Shown one piece after another: positions 12,601 to 24,482 of a DNA stretch of 64,000 nt (its first letter is position 1; every line of letters starts with the position of its first letter). The stretch comes from Amylostereum areolatum (Eukaryota; Basidiomycota; Agaricomycetes; Russulales; Stereaceae): positions 853,163 to 917,162 of the forward strand of contig SAXG01000009.1 of assembly GCA_012932865.1 (NCBI GenBank). Direction: 5' to 3'. Below the pieces are notes generated by a model. That model was not told where the DNA came from. It saw only the letters and a list, made by a program, of their open reading frames with translations, and did not search any database. A program made the translations under genes and the position numbers.

Positions 12601-15600
12601 GGCCCTGATGACGAGGTCGTCGCCGCGCAGAGCAAACGAGATCTGTACCAAGGGTTAGAACTTGATATCCGCGTAGATCTGGACGTGCGAAACTGACCTC
12701 ATATCTGTCGTAAATTAAACTGCGCGTAGAGAAATCCATGCCAGGTAGCGTAGCCGGAACAACGTCAAGGATTTTCTGTCGTAAAGATGTGAAGTATGAG
12801 GAGATAAACACATGAGACGTGACGTAAGTACTCACAGTGCCGAGGACCCTGATGTAATTCTCATGCATCACGATGTCCCGTGGTAGTCGTCCTAGCGGCT
12901 TTCCGTCGATGAGCAAGCGTCCGTCCAGCATGTTGTAGTACACTTCCTGGCATCTTCCCAAGTCCATCGTAGTTGGGACATGCATCCAGCGAGAATTCGG
13001 GTCGGGAAGCTCCTGCCAATTTGGTGATCCTCGCCGATAACTGGGCCAAATGCGCTCCAAAGCACGGTCAAGTCCTTCCGTACTGGTAGCTAGAACGGCG
13101 CGGAGGTGCGGCTGAATAGCATGGAGAAGGCGGCGATGACGGAACAATAGCCTTCGAAGATCGGCAGGTGCATCATTGAGTGTCGACGGGGAGTTATCGT
13201 GAACGGCGACAGCGCACTGCACAAGAATGGACACATCTTCGTCATTTGCCAGAACGTGGGGGAGGTGACCAGGATCGATATCAAATGTAGTATTGCATAT
13301 TGCCGCCATGTTGCATATGCGCCTTTGGAACTCGGTGATATGTTTCTCGTCATCGATGTTCTGCGATGCACAAACTAGGTCCTGGAGCCATGTGAAGGTG
13401 ATTTCCCTCACAGTTCTCAAGAACAAGCACACGGTCGTCACAACGTCGGGGTTGGGGTTGAATGTTGCAACTTGACCTGCGAGTAGGGCTGAGGATGATG
13501 TCAGACTTGGTGTTGACGGAGATACACAGTATGGATGCACTTACTGAGAGTAAGGGCCGTATTGCCTTCACACCAATTTGAACGGACACTCTGCACGAGA
13601 ACATCGAACTCGTGAAGAAGTATCAGACAAAATTCCGGGATAGCAAGCTCAGCATGCCATGCCCGACCACCGTGATCTGACAGCGGACCGATTTGCCACG
13701 CTGCTTGGGTAAGAAGATTCCCGACCTCTGCGGCGCTGAAGGTCAGAGTCCTTGTCCGAATTTCCCGCGCAATGTTGAGCCATTGAAGGAGTGGTCCACT
13801 GCGCAAGGATGCAAACGAGGTATGCTCGTGCAGGCTAAGCTCCCGTGAACAGTCGGCCTGATTCGCGATTACTTGATTGGATGTGTGGCCAGTCCCGTCT
13901 ACTGCAAATTGCAGATCCCTGTAAGGGCTTTCTGACGGAAGGGCTGGAGTGCAGTAACGGTATATGTCCAACTTGGAAAAACTGTCTGATGATGCCCATT
14001 TGAGACCCTTCTTGTCAAATATGCGAAACGTGAGCCCGTTATTGACAAAAACACTGGACTTGTCCGCCGGAAAGGAAACCGACTTGTAGTGTGAGCTGGT
14101 GAATGGTTTGGTTGTGGACGCAAGAGTGACGCGATTCCATGGATTAGTTCGGAATCGACTTTTGAGCTTGTCATAATCCTCTAAGCCGACGTAGGGGTCC
14201 GCAGAAAAAATATCTTTCCGGTTGGTAGGAGTACCGACATCGAAAAGGATGGAGAATGTGATGGAACGCCAGATGGATATGACGGGAGGACACGCTAGCT
14301 CGAAAACCACCATCTTGATTTCGTACTGGCGAGAATCTGGTGGCAGCGGCCATTCATGAACAACGATGGACATCGCCTTCGCCTTCTTCTCGAGTTTGCA
14401 TTTCTCGCAGGACTTCTTCTTATGCTTATTTGTTTGGGAAGAGTATGTGTGAGGCAGTTCTCCGGCCGTGGCAATAAGAACACGATAGTCTTCATTTCCC
14501 TTCTCTAGCTCCGCGGACTTCTGAGATCTCTCCATTTGGGCTTGATGTACGATCGAGTCTCGAAGTTGTACATGTTTTGGGGACTGATCGAAATATCGGA
14601 CGGCCAAAGACTGCTGAGAAGCGTGATCGGAAAATATGGAGGGCTTCCCAGAGTCAACGCCGGCATGCCGCTCCAAGAGGTATTTTTCAATTGAATTAGC
14701 TTGCTCGATGGCTTTGGTCGTGCGAAGAAGGAGAGAGTGCAAGAACCTAGAGGGAATCTCGGGGGAGTACTCCCGCAGCAATGGGTGCCATGCGACGGAC
14801 AAGCGGTCAATGCCGACCCAAAGCTCCAACATCGTCAACAACATTCTGGATTCGTCCTCCGGGTTAGATGCATAGACTTGCGCTGCTTGGAGATATTGCT
14901 CGTGACATGAGATAAGGGCAGAGCAGGCCCCCTCAAGAGCAGAATCCGACCCGAACTGGATTTGGCTCTCGACGTATTTCTGAAGGTTCTTCTGTACAGA
15001 GTGCTCGAAGTCGGCAAGCGCAATGTGCGAGCTAGGGAGATCGGCGGGTGCCACCCGGGAGCCCGCCATTTCGCTGGAGACGGCATCGGAAAGGCCGTCC
15101 CGGAAGTACAGGTCGAAGTCGTAAATGTTACGCAAGCGACATTTATGGGCGGGGTTGAATGAAGAGGGGGGTATGGGTTGAGGGTTCTCTTGTAGAAACC
15201 GAGAAAGGTAATGTCGTGAATGGGGAAGCGTAAGAAATATGTCCTGTGGTACATCGAACAACTCTGGGTCCCACAGAGCTGACTTGGCCTGGGCGTCTTG
15301 TACGCTTTCCCATTCCGACAGAAGGAGGTCTTCCGTCTGCTCGGAGACGTCCTTCACGGCCTGGAGAACAAACGGAGGAGGCTGTGTCACTTGACCGAGT
15401 TTGTACAGGCGGCGACATAACTTCGCCTTCATAACGAAGAGTAGTTCGGCTGGAAGTGGCGGCAGAAGAGAACGTCCCAGAATGCGGGCCATGAGAAATA
15501 GGAGGAATGACTTGTAAATTGAGGTATCGTCAAGTGACGTTTGGAGAGTGACTCGCACCACTAGCCATAACGGGGAACGTCTCCACGGTTTGTACGCATC

Positions 15601-16343
15601 GTGCCATAGAATTTCGTCGGCTACTCTTTTCTTCGTTCGTTGGACGTGTACGATGCGGCCCAGCCCATGCAAAATGCCTCCGAGAAGTACAGTTGTGATA
15701 TACTTCGGGTCCGTGGTATCCCGTACTTCACGGATGGTCGAGCCTGCTTTCTTGGTGGTCGCAGCAGAATCGAGTATTTCTGTGTCCATCTGCACGACAT
15801 ACGAAGAGAACTGGTCTATGAAATGGGGGGAGGATACAACCGACGAGGGAACCGCCACGGCGAGGGCAGGATACGTGCATACGAGCTTGCCTGTGCCAGA
15901 CATGACATCTTCATCCTGCGGGCAGACCTCGAAAGCCTCGAAGATAGACTCATCCCGTCGTTTGCGGATGATGATGGCGGCATTTTGGGCGCGAACATGT
16001 AATGCGAGGACATCTAGAGCGCCACATGAACACCCGAAGTGGCTGGTACACTGATGTGATACGCACCACCCACCTGCATCGCACACAGTGCTTGCTTCAG
16101 CCTGTCAATGTCCATCGGAAGTTTTGAGAATGCCAGCATATGCTGTAGTGTTCTTATGAGTGTGACCCATCGTTCGCGATGAGCGCCTTCTGTGAGATTG
16201 CCCATGTAGTCTTTTGCCGACTCGATCGCGAGACGACACAGTAGTGTATCGCATTCTTGCTCGTTTTGTTCGGTCATTCCCCTTTGAGGGAGACGTGGGG
16301 GTAGGAAGACGTGAAGTACCACATCGTGCAAGGTCGTAGACAT
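6616..16343 (-). CDS. Giant DUF6606/DUF3638/DUF3645 protein (P-loop, annotated as ubiquitinyl-hydrolase-like)
   Basis: Eight exons with introns at 16014-16066, 13489-13544, 12776-12835, 12643-12697, 9915-9972, 8824-8876 and 7863-7910; all phases agree and yield 3,114 residues. The N-terminus (LHDVVLHVFLPPRLPQ, then DVLALHVRAQNAAIIIRK) is DUF6606. The middle has a CEKC zinc-like pair and long helical stretches. DUF3638 carries a Walker-A-like QLNMGEGKSSVVVP and the acidic motif ILDESDEIL, reminiscent of SecA/helicase P-loop enzymes. DUF3645 follows with GHPDVAICLTCLSYYYGGLT, and the C-terminus has MRMRQLGNGQSVMF. Some databases label the family ubiquitin thiolesterase, but I see no OTU-type Cys/His centre, so the activity remains open. 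There is no frame break in 9.3 kb of coding sequence. The 60-nt intron 12776-12835 is in frame and could be retained. Confidence 0.88.
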
Positions 16344-16973
16344 ATTGTGAGGTGGTGGTGGTGATTGGAAGCCTTGCGCCGCGAGGTAAAAAGACGCTGG
16401 ACCAGTCTAAGGTCTTGCCATTTTCGCACCGTATGTCCCGTTAGATGTCCCAGGAATCCTAGGATACGCTTTGGGTTAGATTGGACGTATTGTACGTATT
16501 AAAAGAACTCCACGTACCACGTAAAAGTCCCATGCATCGGTAGGATGCCGCTCCCAGGTTATAGCAACGCCCTGCCTGTGGACGCGGTACACCTGCTGGT
16601 TTGTCTGATAACCTTTTTGTTAGATGTCGTTTAGGAAGCAACTGGACAGAAGGAAATTCATACGCTGAGAAAGTTATAAGCGCGGCTGGTTTATCCGTTG
16701 ACTCTGCTGTCCGATGGGCACGAACACAATTGGGACCAACTTGAAGCAAATACATAGGTAGACCTGTGGTGGTTCACTCTCGACATGCACTACTGTGCTT
16801 ACGTGCAGGTTACGCGCGCGGCTGAGACCGGCGCAGTGTCTTGGACTTGACCGCGAACCACCCTCTACATACTGAACCTCTACACCGAACCCCTTCACAT
16901 TCTCGGCTTCACCCTCTACTTCGCGTCAGTGCTGCTTTGAGAGCCTGCTCTTCTTGCCAGTACTGCATTCTGC
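16344..16973. promoter_or_regulatory. Divergent promoter region, giant gene / Bsd2-like copy A
   Basis: 630 bases between two divergent start codons. It contains a GTCTGATAA near 16603 that differs by one base from the iron-GATA consensus, but neither neighbour is an obvious target. No other feature was recognised. Confidence 0.4.
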
Positions 16974-18342
16974 ATGGCCGCAGCTCGATATACCCCGCTC
17001 TCTAACTCCCGCTTCCCCGACGATGCACAACACGAGCTGGATGACGCATTTGGAACCGCAGATGCCACGGAATACGAAGAAACTGTCCCTCTAACAATAC
17101 GGTCCCAGTCGCCATCTAATGAGGCACCCTCAGCGATCGGCATGACATGCGCTTATGATTTCGAGCGCGAGTACGACCACCCACCGCCAGGCTCTCCTCC
17201 ACTGCCTTCTTCTATCGCGTTACCTAACGTCTACGGTAACTCGAACGGCCTGCTACCATCCTCCCCGATCTCTCGTTCATTTCCCCGCCCTTCCATATTG
17301 CGCAGGGCTTTCCGTACTTTCCTGCCTTCACCATACCAGCCCCTACAAACGCAGTCGGAGGTGCCGGGGAGAGGGGGAGGCATTCAGAACGATGGGGTTT
17401 TTGCGAATGTCATGGCCAAACCGGTGGCATCTGCACCCATTCGCACAGCGGATGGCAATATATTCATGACACCCGAGGTGGTGCAGGCTGAAGCGCCGCC
17501 GGTACGCGATCACTCGCCTGGATGCGTAGTTGACATTGACCCATAACATTCCTTCCAGTCATATGCAGCAGCATCCGCGGACGCCGCTCCTTCCTATTGG
17601 GAGACCACCATCCACGTTCCGTCCGCCCTCACATCAAGTGGTGACATGATTGTCGATGAACTCCCAACCGGACCGGTGCTCACGTTCATCCTCACAACGC
17701 TCGTTTCATGGTTCCTCCAATTTCCAGGGTTTATTCTTTGCTACCTCCTGTCGTCGACCCATGCCGGCCGCTTCGGATCTCAAGCTGGCCTGGCGCTCAC
17801 CCTCATCCAGTTTGGATTGGGCACGACGATTTCAGGCCCTTCAGGTTTCCCGGCCTCTGACGACAAGGGATCAGGCGAAGGTGATCATCCCAGCGAAGGA
17901 GTCCCCGTCCCCTCCCGGAAATGCTGATATGGAGCCTCCCAACGATTACGACCGCGCGGGCAGCGAATGGGTATCATTCCTCCTGATGACAATAGGTCAG
18001 ACTTCTTGTAGCGTTAATCGATATCTTCGTCTTGACTAATGGGCGAATCTCGTCGTAGGCTGGTTCCTCCTGCTCACGTCAATCATCGGATACCTCCGCG
18101 TCAAGCGATTCGAGATGTCTATCCGTGCATCGAACTCGCAGAACCCTGTCCCTATGACGCTTGAAGACAGAGCGCGTGAAGAGGCTCTGCAACGTAGGAT
18201 CGAGGAAGTTTTCGGAATCACGGTGATCTACGCTAACAATGACGCAAGACCATCCCAGGCTATACAGCATAGCGAAGGGCCACCAACGGCGGCAGAGGAA
18301 GCCCGTTTGGAGCATGCTCTGCGACAGTCAGGGTTTTTGTAG
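16974..18342 (+). CDS. Bsd2/Ndfip-family membrane adaptor, copy A
   Basis: A member of the Bsd2/Ndfip family, which in yeast recruits the Rsp5 ubiquitin ligase to metal transporters and other vacuolar cargo. Exon 1 is 16974-17501; intron 17502-17558 separates PP from SY, so the Rsp5-binding PPSY motif exists only after splicing. Three membrane segments follow (LVSWFLQFPGFILCYLLSS, AGLALTLIQFGLGT, and WVSFLLMTIG plus WFLLLTSIIGYLRV across intron 17996-18058). The conserved DELPTGPVLTF is present. Between 17845 and 17893 the frame moves by one: either a 49-nt intron with a CTGAC branch site, giving 399 residues, or an inserted base in the C-rich stretch near 17900. It lies next to a paralogue in the same orientation. 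Confidence 0.8.
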
Positions 18343-18808
18343 GTTCATGCGGTCCAATATTCGGTTAGTTCTTGCTATTGCGCTTACTTCAAATTGATTA
18401 TCTAAATTTGAAGTCGCCCAGCATCCTCGCTGTAGACCGTATATATCGCGCGTTTTCTTGACACTTGCTTAGCCAAGTCATCTACTTCTCCCAGGATACC
18501 GTCGATGGCATCCACACCTACCCGAATTCATAATCATATGTATGCGTTCCTGTGCAACATTTCCATGATTACAGACGAGGCTAGGTTGCTACAGTTCAAA
18601 CGTTCAGATTTTAGCACTTCAGTGAGATGTTGACGCGAGGGCGTGTAAGCGCGGGAACCAGACCAATTGATCCAAGTCGGGCGGTGCTTTGTTCTAACTT
18701 CTCGCCACCATTCTCGCTGCCGCCAACCCTTACTTATTTCCCACCTCTATACGACTCTCTTTCCCTGCCGTCTGTGGACACCAATATCCCCAGAGCCCAG
18801 CCATTCGT
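18343..18808. other. Intergenic between Bsd2-like copies
   Basis: 466 bases with copy A's 3' end and copy B's promoter. A pyrimidine-rich stretch near 18700-18780 precedes the start of copy B. No repeat or RNA gene was seen. Confidence 0.45.
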
Positions 18809-20229
18809 ATGAGGCCTGCTCGGTATGCACCGCTTCCTAACCAGCGCTCTGCTGTGGAGGCGGAACGGGAGATGGACGATGCTTTCGAAGACGATAACGC
18901 ATCCGACCATGGCGAAACGACACCTTTGACGGTCAATATCTCGTCCGTTTCCGACACGGCTCGCCCATTGGCGACCTCCACTCCTACGCCAGGCGCGTAC
19001 GACTTCGAGCGCGATTACGACTACCCGCCTCCCGGCTCTCCTCCGCGCCCTACCTCGACCGCGCTACCCAATGCATATGGCAACTCGAATGGACTTCTGC
19101 CATCCTCCCCCATCGTACGGACGACTCCACGACCTCTATCCCTATTCCGTAGAGCTTTTGGCAACCTGTTGTCATCACACTATCAGCGCTTGCCATCACA
19201 GCCAGAGGCTCCGGGAAGAGGTGGCGGCATGCAAAACGACGGCGTATTCGCAAACGTCATGGCGAAACCGTCAGCTCCGAGGACGCAGCTCACGGAGGAC
19301 GGCGATGTCTATATCGTACCGGAGGAAGTGCAGGCGGAGGCACCACCGGTATGCGCATACATGCTTGTCTCGAAATCAGGATCTGATTCTTATGTTCACG
19401 CAGTCTTATGCAGCAGCATCTGCAGATGCCGCTCCAGCGTACTGGGAGAACACTGTCCACGCGCCATCCACCATCGACTTCAACGGCGACATGCTCGTCG
19501 ACGAGCTCCCCACGGGTCCTGTTATCACTTTCTTCATCACGACCTTGGTCTCGTGGTTCTTCCAACTCCCAGGCTTCATCCTCACCTACCTTCTTCATGG
19601 ATCGCATGCTGGGAAATATGGGTCCCAAGCGGGCCTCGCCCTGACGCTGATCCAATTCGGTCTTGGGGCGACATTCTCGGGGGCGGAGGATCTTCCTGGC
19701 CTCGGAGAAGACGGGTCCAACGGCGAGGGCGCTCCCATCCACTTTCCTGGTTCCGATGGAGAGCCTGCATTGCCCGCACCTTCCGACTCGCCCGTGTCCA
19801 ATGACAGTGACCCTATGTCCTCCCGTATGGGCAGCGAGTGGATCTCTTTCATATTGATGACCATAGGTACTTATATCATACCGTTCTTCACTCAATCATC
19901 TCAGCTGATATGAAACTCACTGAGGTTGGTTCCTCCTTCTCACTGCAATCATCGGCTACGTGCGCGTGAAGCGGTTTGAAATGTCTATACGGGCTGCGCA
20001 CACCCAAGATCGCGCCGGATTCAGCCCAGAGGATCACGAACGTGACCTTGCCCTTCGCCGTAACCTCGAAGAGGTCTTCGGTATCACGATGGAGGAAGGT
20101 CAACCAGAGACACCAGCACCACAAAGTTTTCTGCCTCAGCGCCCGCCGCCCAGGACAGAAGAACAGGCTCGCTTGATTGAAGAGGAGGCTCGTCTGGAGC
20201 GTGACTTGCGAGCGGCGGGCCTGTTGTAG
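18809..20229 (+). CDS. Bsd2/Ndfip-family membrane adaptor, copy B
   Basis: Tandem paralogue of the preceding gene, with intact frame: exons 18809-19348, 19404-19866 and 19925-20229 code for 435 residues. The intron positions and phases match copy A, and the first intron again splits PP from SY of the PPSY motif. It shares YDFERDYDYPPPGSPP, NAYGNSNGLLPSSPI, GRGGGMQNDGVFANVMAKP, VDELPTGPVITF, the three membrane segments and the basic cytosolic end VKRFEMSIRA. The linker before the third membrane segment is longer than in A and has no intron. The C-terminus is an acidic, probably helical tail (EEQARLIEEEARLERDLRAA). The expected role is sorting of transporters to the vacuole through Rsp5; this is inferred from the family. 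Confidence 0.88.
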
Positions 20230-20695
20230 TGCGCTGTGGCGAGGAGACTAAGCCGGTAGCCATTTCACACCGTGTGGTCGGTTCTGTGTCTCTATATTTC
20301 GGACTTGCTTTGTGGGTTGCTTTCTATCTCTAATTTGTGATAGTGGGCGGTTTTGTGTGGATCTCTTCGTTCCAGTGTGTATCTATCCTCTATTTACCGG
20401 GTCCAAGACCTCTAAATAGCTTCCCTTGGCTGATTTCACGGGTTGTACTGTAGTTTATGTGCCTTCGATTCGAATGATTTTTCGATGATGCAGTTTATTG
20501 AGCGTCGAAGCTGAAGTTTGTTCGTATAGCACCTTGCAATGAACCCAACTTGCTCTACTACAGCCGTCTAGCGTCACCGAGACAGTCTAAATAAGATAAA
20601 CTATATTATAAGCCCAAAGAGTAAGTAGTACTGATATTCATATCGAACATGACACCTTTTACTCGCAAGTGTTTCTCCCAGACCTTGACACTGAC
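20230..20695. other. Intergenic, Bsd2-like B to HEN1
   Basis: 466 bases, AT-richer than the surroundings, with the 3' UTR of copy B and the HEN1 promoter. No discrete feature was recognised. Confidence 0.45.
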
Positions 20696-22237
20696 ATGCC
20701 TCACGATTCAAGTCCATCGAACTCGGAACTACCCTACCGACTCTCATTCTATATCCCACTCTCCGAACAACGCATCATGTGGATTCTCGACATCCTTCGA
20801 CGTGAACACGTCAGAGAAGTACGTCCTCGTCCAGCGAGCACCAGATTTCCGACCCAAACATCTCATCGTCCGTACGTACTCCAGATGCTCGACGTCGGCT
20901 GCGGCGAAGGCGCTCTCCTCCAGCCTCTCTGCAATCCAAGCCCCTGGCTTCTTGATCCACACACTCCCTCTGGCGACCCGCTGCCTGCCCTTCTCAACCA
21001 CTGGGATTTTGCACACATGAAGCACTTGCATGGCCTGGACGTGTGCTTACCCGATCTCGACGCGGCGATCAAGACCATTGCTCCTCGTTCTCCGGTACAC
21101 CCTTTGAACCAACCCCGATGGGAGAACCTCGAGTGCAAGATGTGGTATGGAGGACTACAGACGCCCAACGCCGCGTTCGAAGGCATTGACTGCATCGTCG
21201 CGACCGAAGTGTGCGTATACCTTGAGTTTGCACCAGCTATACCATCATCAATCCTGACTACAGCGTCGAACACCTCCCACCCGACATCCTTCCTTATTTC
21301 GCACCCGTCCTCCTTGGTTGTTACCACCCCCGCCTCTTCCTCATCACCACACCCTCCTATACTTTCAACCAACTTTTCCATCCACCCAACTCAACGGATC
21401 CCTGGGGCTTTCCCGATCCGACGTTGCGAACCGAACGTGTCTTCCGTCATCATGATCATAAATTCGAGTGGACACCGGAGGAATGTACACAGTGGTGTGT
21501 GACCGAGGCGGAGAGATGGGGGTATGAAGTGGTGGTGAGCGGCGTTGGCCGTTCGCGCCACCCCGATCCGTGGGGGCGAGAAGCGGCCACGGGCTTTGCA
21601 AGTCAGGTCGCGTGCTTCCGGAGGAAGGAAGGAGAAGACTGGACCACGAAACGAGCGGAACGCTGGGAGGACTGGCAACGCACGAATGACATCAGCACAC
21701 ATACAGCGCACGAGTTACGCGGGACGCACTATTTCGCGGCGCATGCATTGTCGGGAAAACCGCGATCCAATGACGAGGTTGCAGTTTCGGTGGAGAGGTT
21801 TATGCGCAACTGTAGACAGCACGAGATGCTAGCGCGGGAGCTGTGGACGGAAGAGGCCTTGGCAACGCTTTGTGGAGGGTGGTTCGAGGTGCTGGTGCAA
21901 TCCATCGACCTCAGCGAAGCGTTCAATTTGGTCCAAGAATGACGATGGACCGGAAGAGTGGAGAGTGGAATTGCTGGGGGCAAAGGAAGAGTTTGAGGCG
22001 TTAGAGAAGGCAGAGCGTAGCAGCAGCGATGACATTGAAGCTTCTAGCATGTGGAGTGGTGACTCCGGCGCAACTTGGCAAACCACAGGGCCAGTGACGG
22101 TAGAAGGCGAAGAGATATCGAGCGGTGTGGAGGGAGGAGGGATGGGGATGAGGGCCGGAACAGGATGGGATGATGCAGGTTGGGGGAGTTCTGAGAGTGG
22201 TGGCTGGGGAGACAAAGAAGTGAAGTGGGGGACATAG
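20696..22237 (+). CDS. HEN1: Small-RNA 2'-O-methyltransferase HEN1
   Basis: SAM-dependent enzyme that methylates the 3'-terminal ribose of small RNAs. Exons are 20696-20818, 20885-21210 and 21264-21888, with a probable fourth at 21938-22237 (457 residues). The SAM motif MLDVGCGEGALL follows the 66-nt intron. The metal-binding signature is complete: EVVEHLPPDILPYF is created across intron 21211-21263, and FRHHDHKFEW supplies the distal His. GYEVVVSGVG and ASQVACFRR finish the fold. If intron 21889-21937 is not used, the protein stops at 21942 (375 residues). If used, an acidic tail ending in four Gly-flanked Trp residues is added, resembling a GW/WG Argonaute hook. The start was set at the first in-frame ATG. 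The enzyme call is firm, the tail tentative. Confidence 0.87.
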
Positions 22238-22529
22238 CTTGGCCTACCCGTTGTTTGCCGTTCAATGCAATTATTATATTCACACATCCATTACATTCGA
22301 AACAGCACCCGTCCAGAACCATATTAGGCGTGATACGACGAAGCTGCGTCTTAAGAATGAGTCCCGGGACACTGGAGGGCGATGTGGGCGGCGTACCAGG
22401 TATAATAAACAGGGCAAGAGCTTCGTGTATCGCCCCAGCCAGTCTATCTCTCTACTCCTCGGCCACAGCAAAGTTCCTTATTGGTGCTGCAATCAGGATC
22501 GGAGCGTTAGCAACACGCTCAGCACAAAA

Positions 22530-22799
22530 CTAGCAAGCGGTTTGAATCGCACCGATGAGCGGGTGTAGCTGTGCGAGGTAGGCGATCATCCACATGAGGT
22601 AGCAGCACGTCAGAGTGAGCATAAGACTCGTTCGAATGAGGCTGCGCGAAGGAGGGGAGCGTCAGTTGCTTGCCAGAGCAGGGCCAGTGTTCAAGATCAC
22701 GCACGTTTGCTGGGGTCCCTTCTGGGGAATAAACCATGAAGCTGCCATCAGTCCGAGGACGACGACGAGAACAAGGATGACGGGAAACGCAGAGGTCAT
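22530..22799 (-). CDS. VMA9: V-type ATPase subunit e (Vma9-like)
   Basis: A 68-residue two-helix membrane protein encoded by two exons (22705-22799 and 22530-22641) around intron 22642-22704. The first helix is FPVILVLVVVLGLMAASWF, then PKGPQQT, then the second helix RTSLMLTLTCCYLMWMIAYL and the ending AQLHPLIGA. This pattern and length match subunit e of the V0 sector, which is needed for assembly of the proton pump of vacuole and Golgi. The start is the ATG at 22797-22799. It converges with HEN1. There is no frame problem. Its small size makes it easy to miss. Confidence 0.9.
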
Positions 22800-23216
22800 G
22801 CTGGTAGGCGGGACTCGGAAGGTGGTGGACGTTTGTGCACAGGTGTGCACATTGCAGCCGACGCCGAACTGGCTCGCTTCGCAAAGTTGATCACGTGCCT
22901 ACCTCCTTCCTTATTGAGCGGTTTTACATCTCTCCATGAGGTTCCTCCTGCACCTTCCTGTACTCGCCGTCCCTTCGTCTGCTTTACACGCCATTGTGTG
23001 CACATACGAGTTTGCTAAGTACCACAGGCTACTACTCCCGCCTTCGATTATTTTCATCTTTTTCGGGTTCCGCGTCTCGCGTTCACCTGGCTTCAACACC
23101 TCGCCGAGAAGCACAAAAACCAAAATTCAAAATTCGACAGCAAGGCAAAGTCTAGAATAAGCGCACACGCGGCGGCACCGACATGAAAGTAAAAGTAAGC
23201 ACACAGGCCAGGACCC
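22800..23216. other. Intergenic
   Basis: 417 bases holding the promoter of the subunit e gene and the 3' end of the next minus-strand gene. Nothing else was recognised. Confidence 0.4.
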
Positions 23217-24482
23217 TCACTTCGCCCGCACAGCCCGGTACGCAAGCCACTGCTCCAGCGAGTCCGCGATCTTCACCGACTCGACGAACCTCCGCCGCTC
23301 CGGAGGCGTGCGCCCCCTAAAGTACGCCTCAGCCGCGGTCGTCGCCTCCAGCTCGAACGCCACGTCCACGAACGCCGCAAGCCGCTTCCCACACCCCCCC
23401 GCGAGCGCCCTCGCGCGCGGGTTGCGTTCGCGCGGGGCCCAGCGCGCGCGGAGCGCGATCCCGCGCCGGGCGCAGGTCTGCCCGACTGAAGCGCTCGATG
23501 GACCCGAGGGGCATCCGCGTCCAGTCGTTGACGCAGTGCACGAGCCGGAGGTTCTCCGCGCGCACCTCCAGCACCTGCACCGTCGCCGTCGTGCCCCAGG
23601 CGCGGCCCCAGAGCAGGAACGCGCAGAGCAGCGCCCAGGCGTCGCCCGAGGTCAGGAGGAGCTGCGGGGGTTTGGGGAGACACGAGAGCGTGCGCGCGTC
23701 GAGCTGGGCGCCGGTGCCGATCCGGGTTCCCGCGAGCTCGAGGGGGAGGACGGTGGACCCGGGCGGGAGGAGGACGAGCGCGGCTTGGGGGTTCATGCCG
23801 TGGAACTGGACGACGGTGCGCATGAAGGCGAGGACGCGGTTCGGGTCGTCTGTGGCCTCGTTGAGGGCGGCGGAGGGCAAGCGCGGGTGGTTGGAGCCGG
23901 GGAGGGATAAGCTCCGGACGCAGCTGGCGTCGATGAGGTGCTGGAGGTGCAGCCAGAAAAACTCGTCCTCGAAGGTGTCCGGAAGGTCCATTTGGAGGTC
24001 GATGAAGGCGTTGACGAGGAAGGTGGGGTTGAGCCCGCTGGTGCAGAGCGCCGAGATAGTCGGAGGTGTTGAGGCTCGCGAGCAAGCGTTTCGCCTCTTG
24101 GTACACGGGTTCGCTCACTGAGAAAGTAAACGTCACGAGAAGAGGTCAGAAACCGCCTCGGACGCGAAAGAGAAGAAAAGCGGGACGAACTCATGAGACC
24201 GAAGCGGTGGGTGGAAGTTTCGTCGGGAAGACCCAGCGCGCGGGCGATGGATTGGACGGTGGCATACCCGTTGCTCCTGATGACGGCGGCGTTCCCATCC
24301 AGCTCAAGACGGGCGAGCCACGAAGCGCGCCGACGTTTCGTGAGGGTGAATTGGCGCATCAGATACAGCCCAAGATGGGGCCACAGCTTGTCGACGATGT
24401 GCTGAACGACATCGTTCCTTTTTTCTTCGATGCAGACATAGAGCGCGTTCATTAGGCTGAGGTCTGGGACCGATCGAGACAT
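23217..24482 (-). CDS. Unrecognised fungal protein, about 400 residues, two frame breaks
   Basis: I do not recognise the family. Exon 1 (24200-24482) starts MSRSVPDLSLMNALYVCIEE and ends after SIARALGLPDETSTHRFG. Splicing from 24199 to an acceptor near 24122 continues with SEPVYQEAKRLLASL. A one-base skip near 24046-24056 is needed to reach TSGLNPTFLVNAFIDLQMDL and the long block with EDEFFWLHLQHLIDASCVRS and LLCAFLLWGRAWGTTATVQV. A second skip near 23465-23480 leads to GKRLAAFVDVAFELEATTAA and a stop at 23217-23219. Both breaks have the direction of an extra base. The protein looks globular and soluble, mostly helical. It may be a real gene with sequence errors or a decaying one; the coding signal is good on each side of the breaks. 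Confidence 0.5.
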
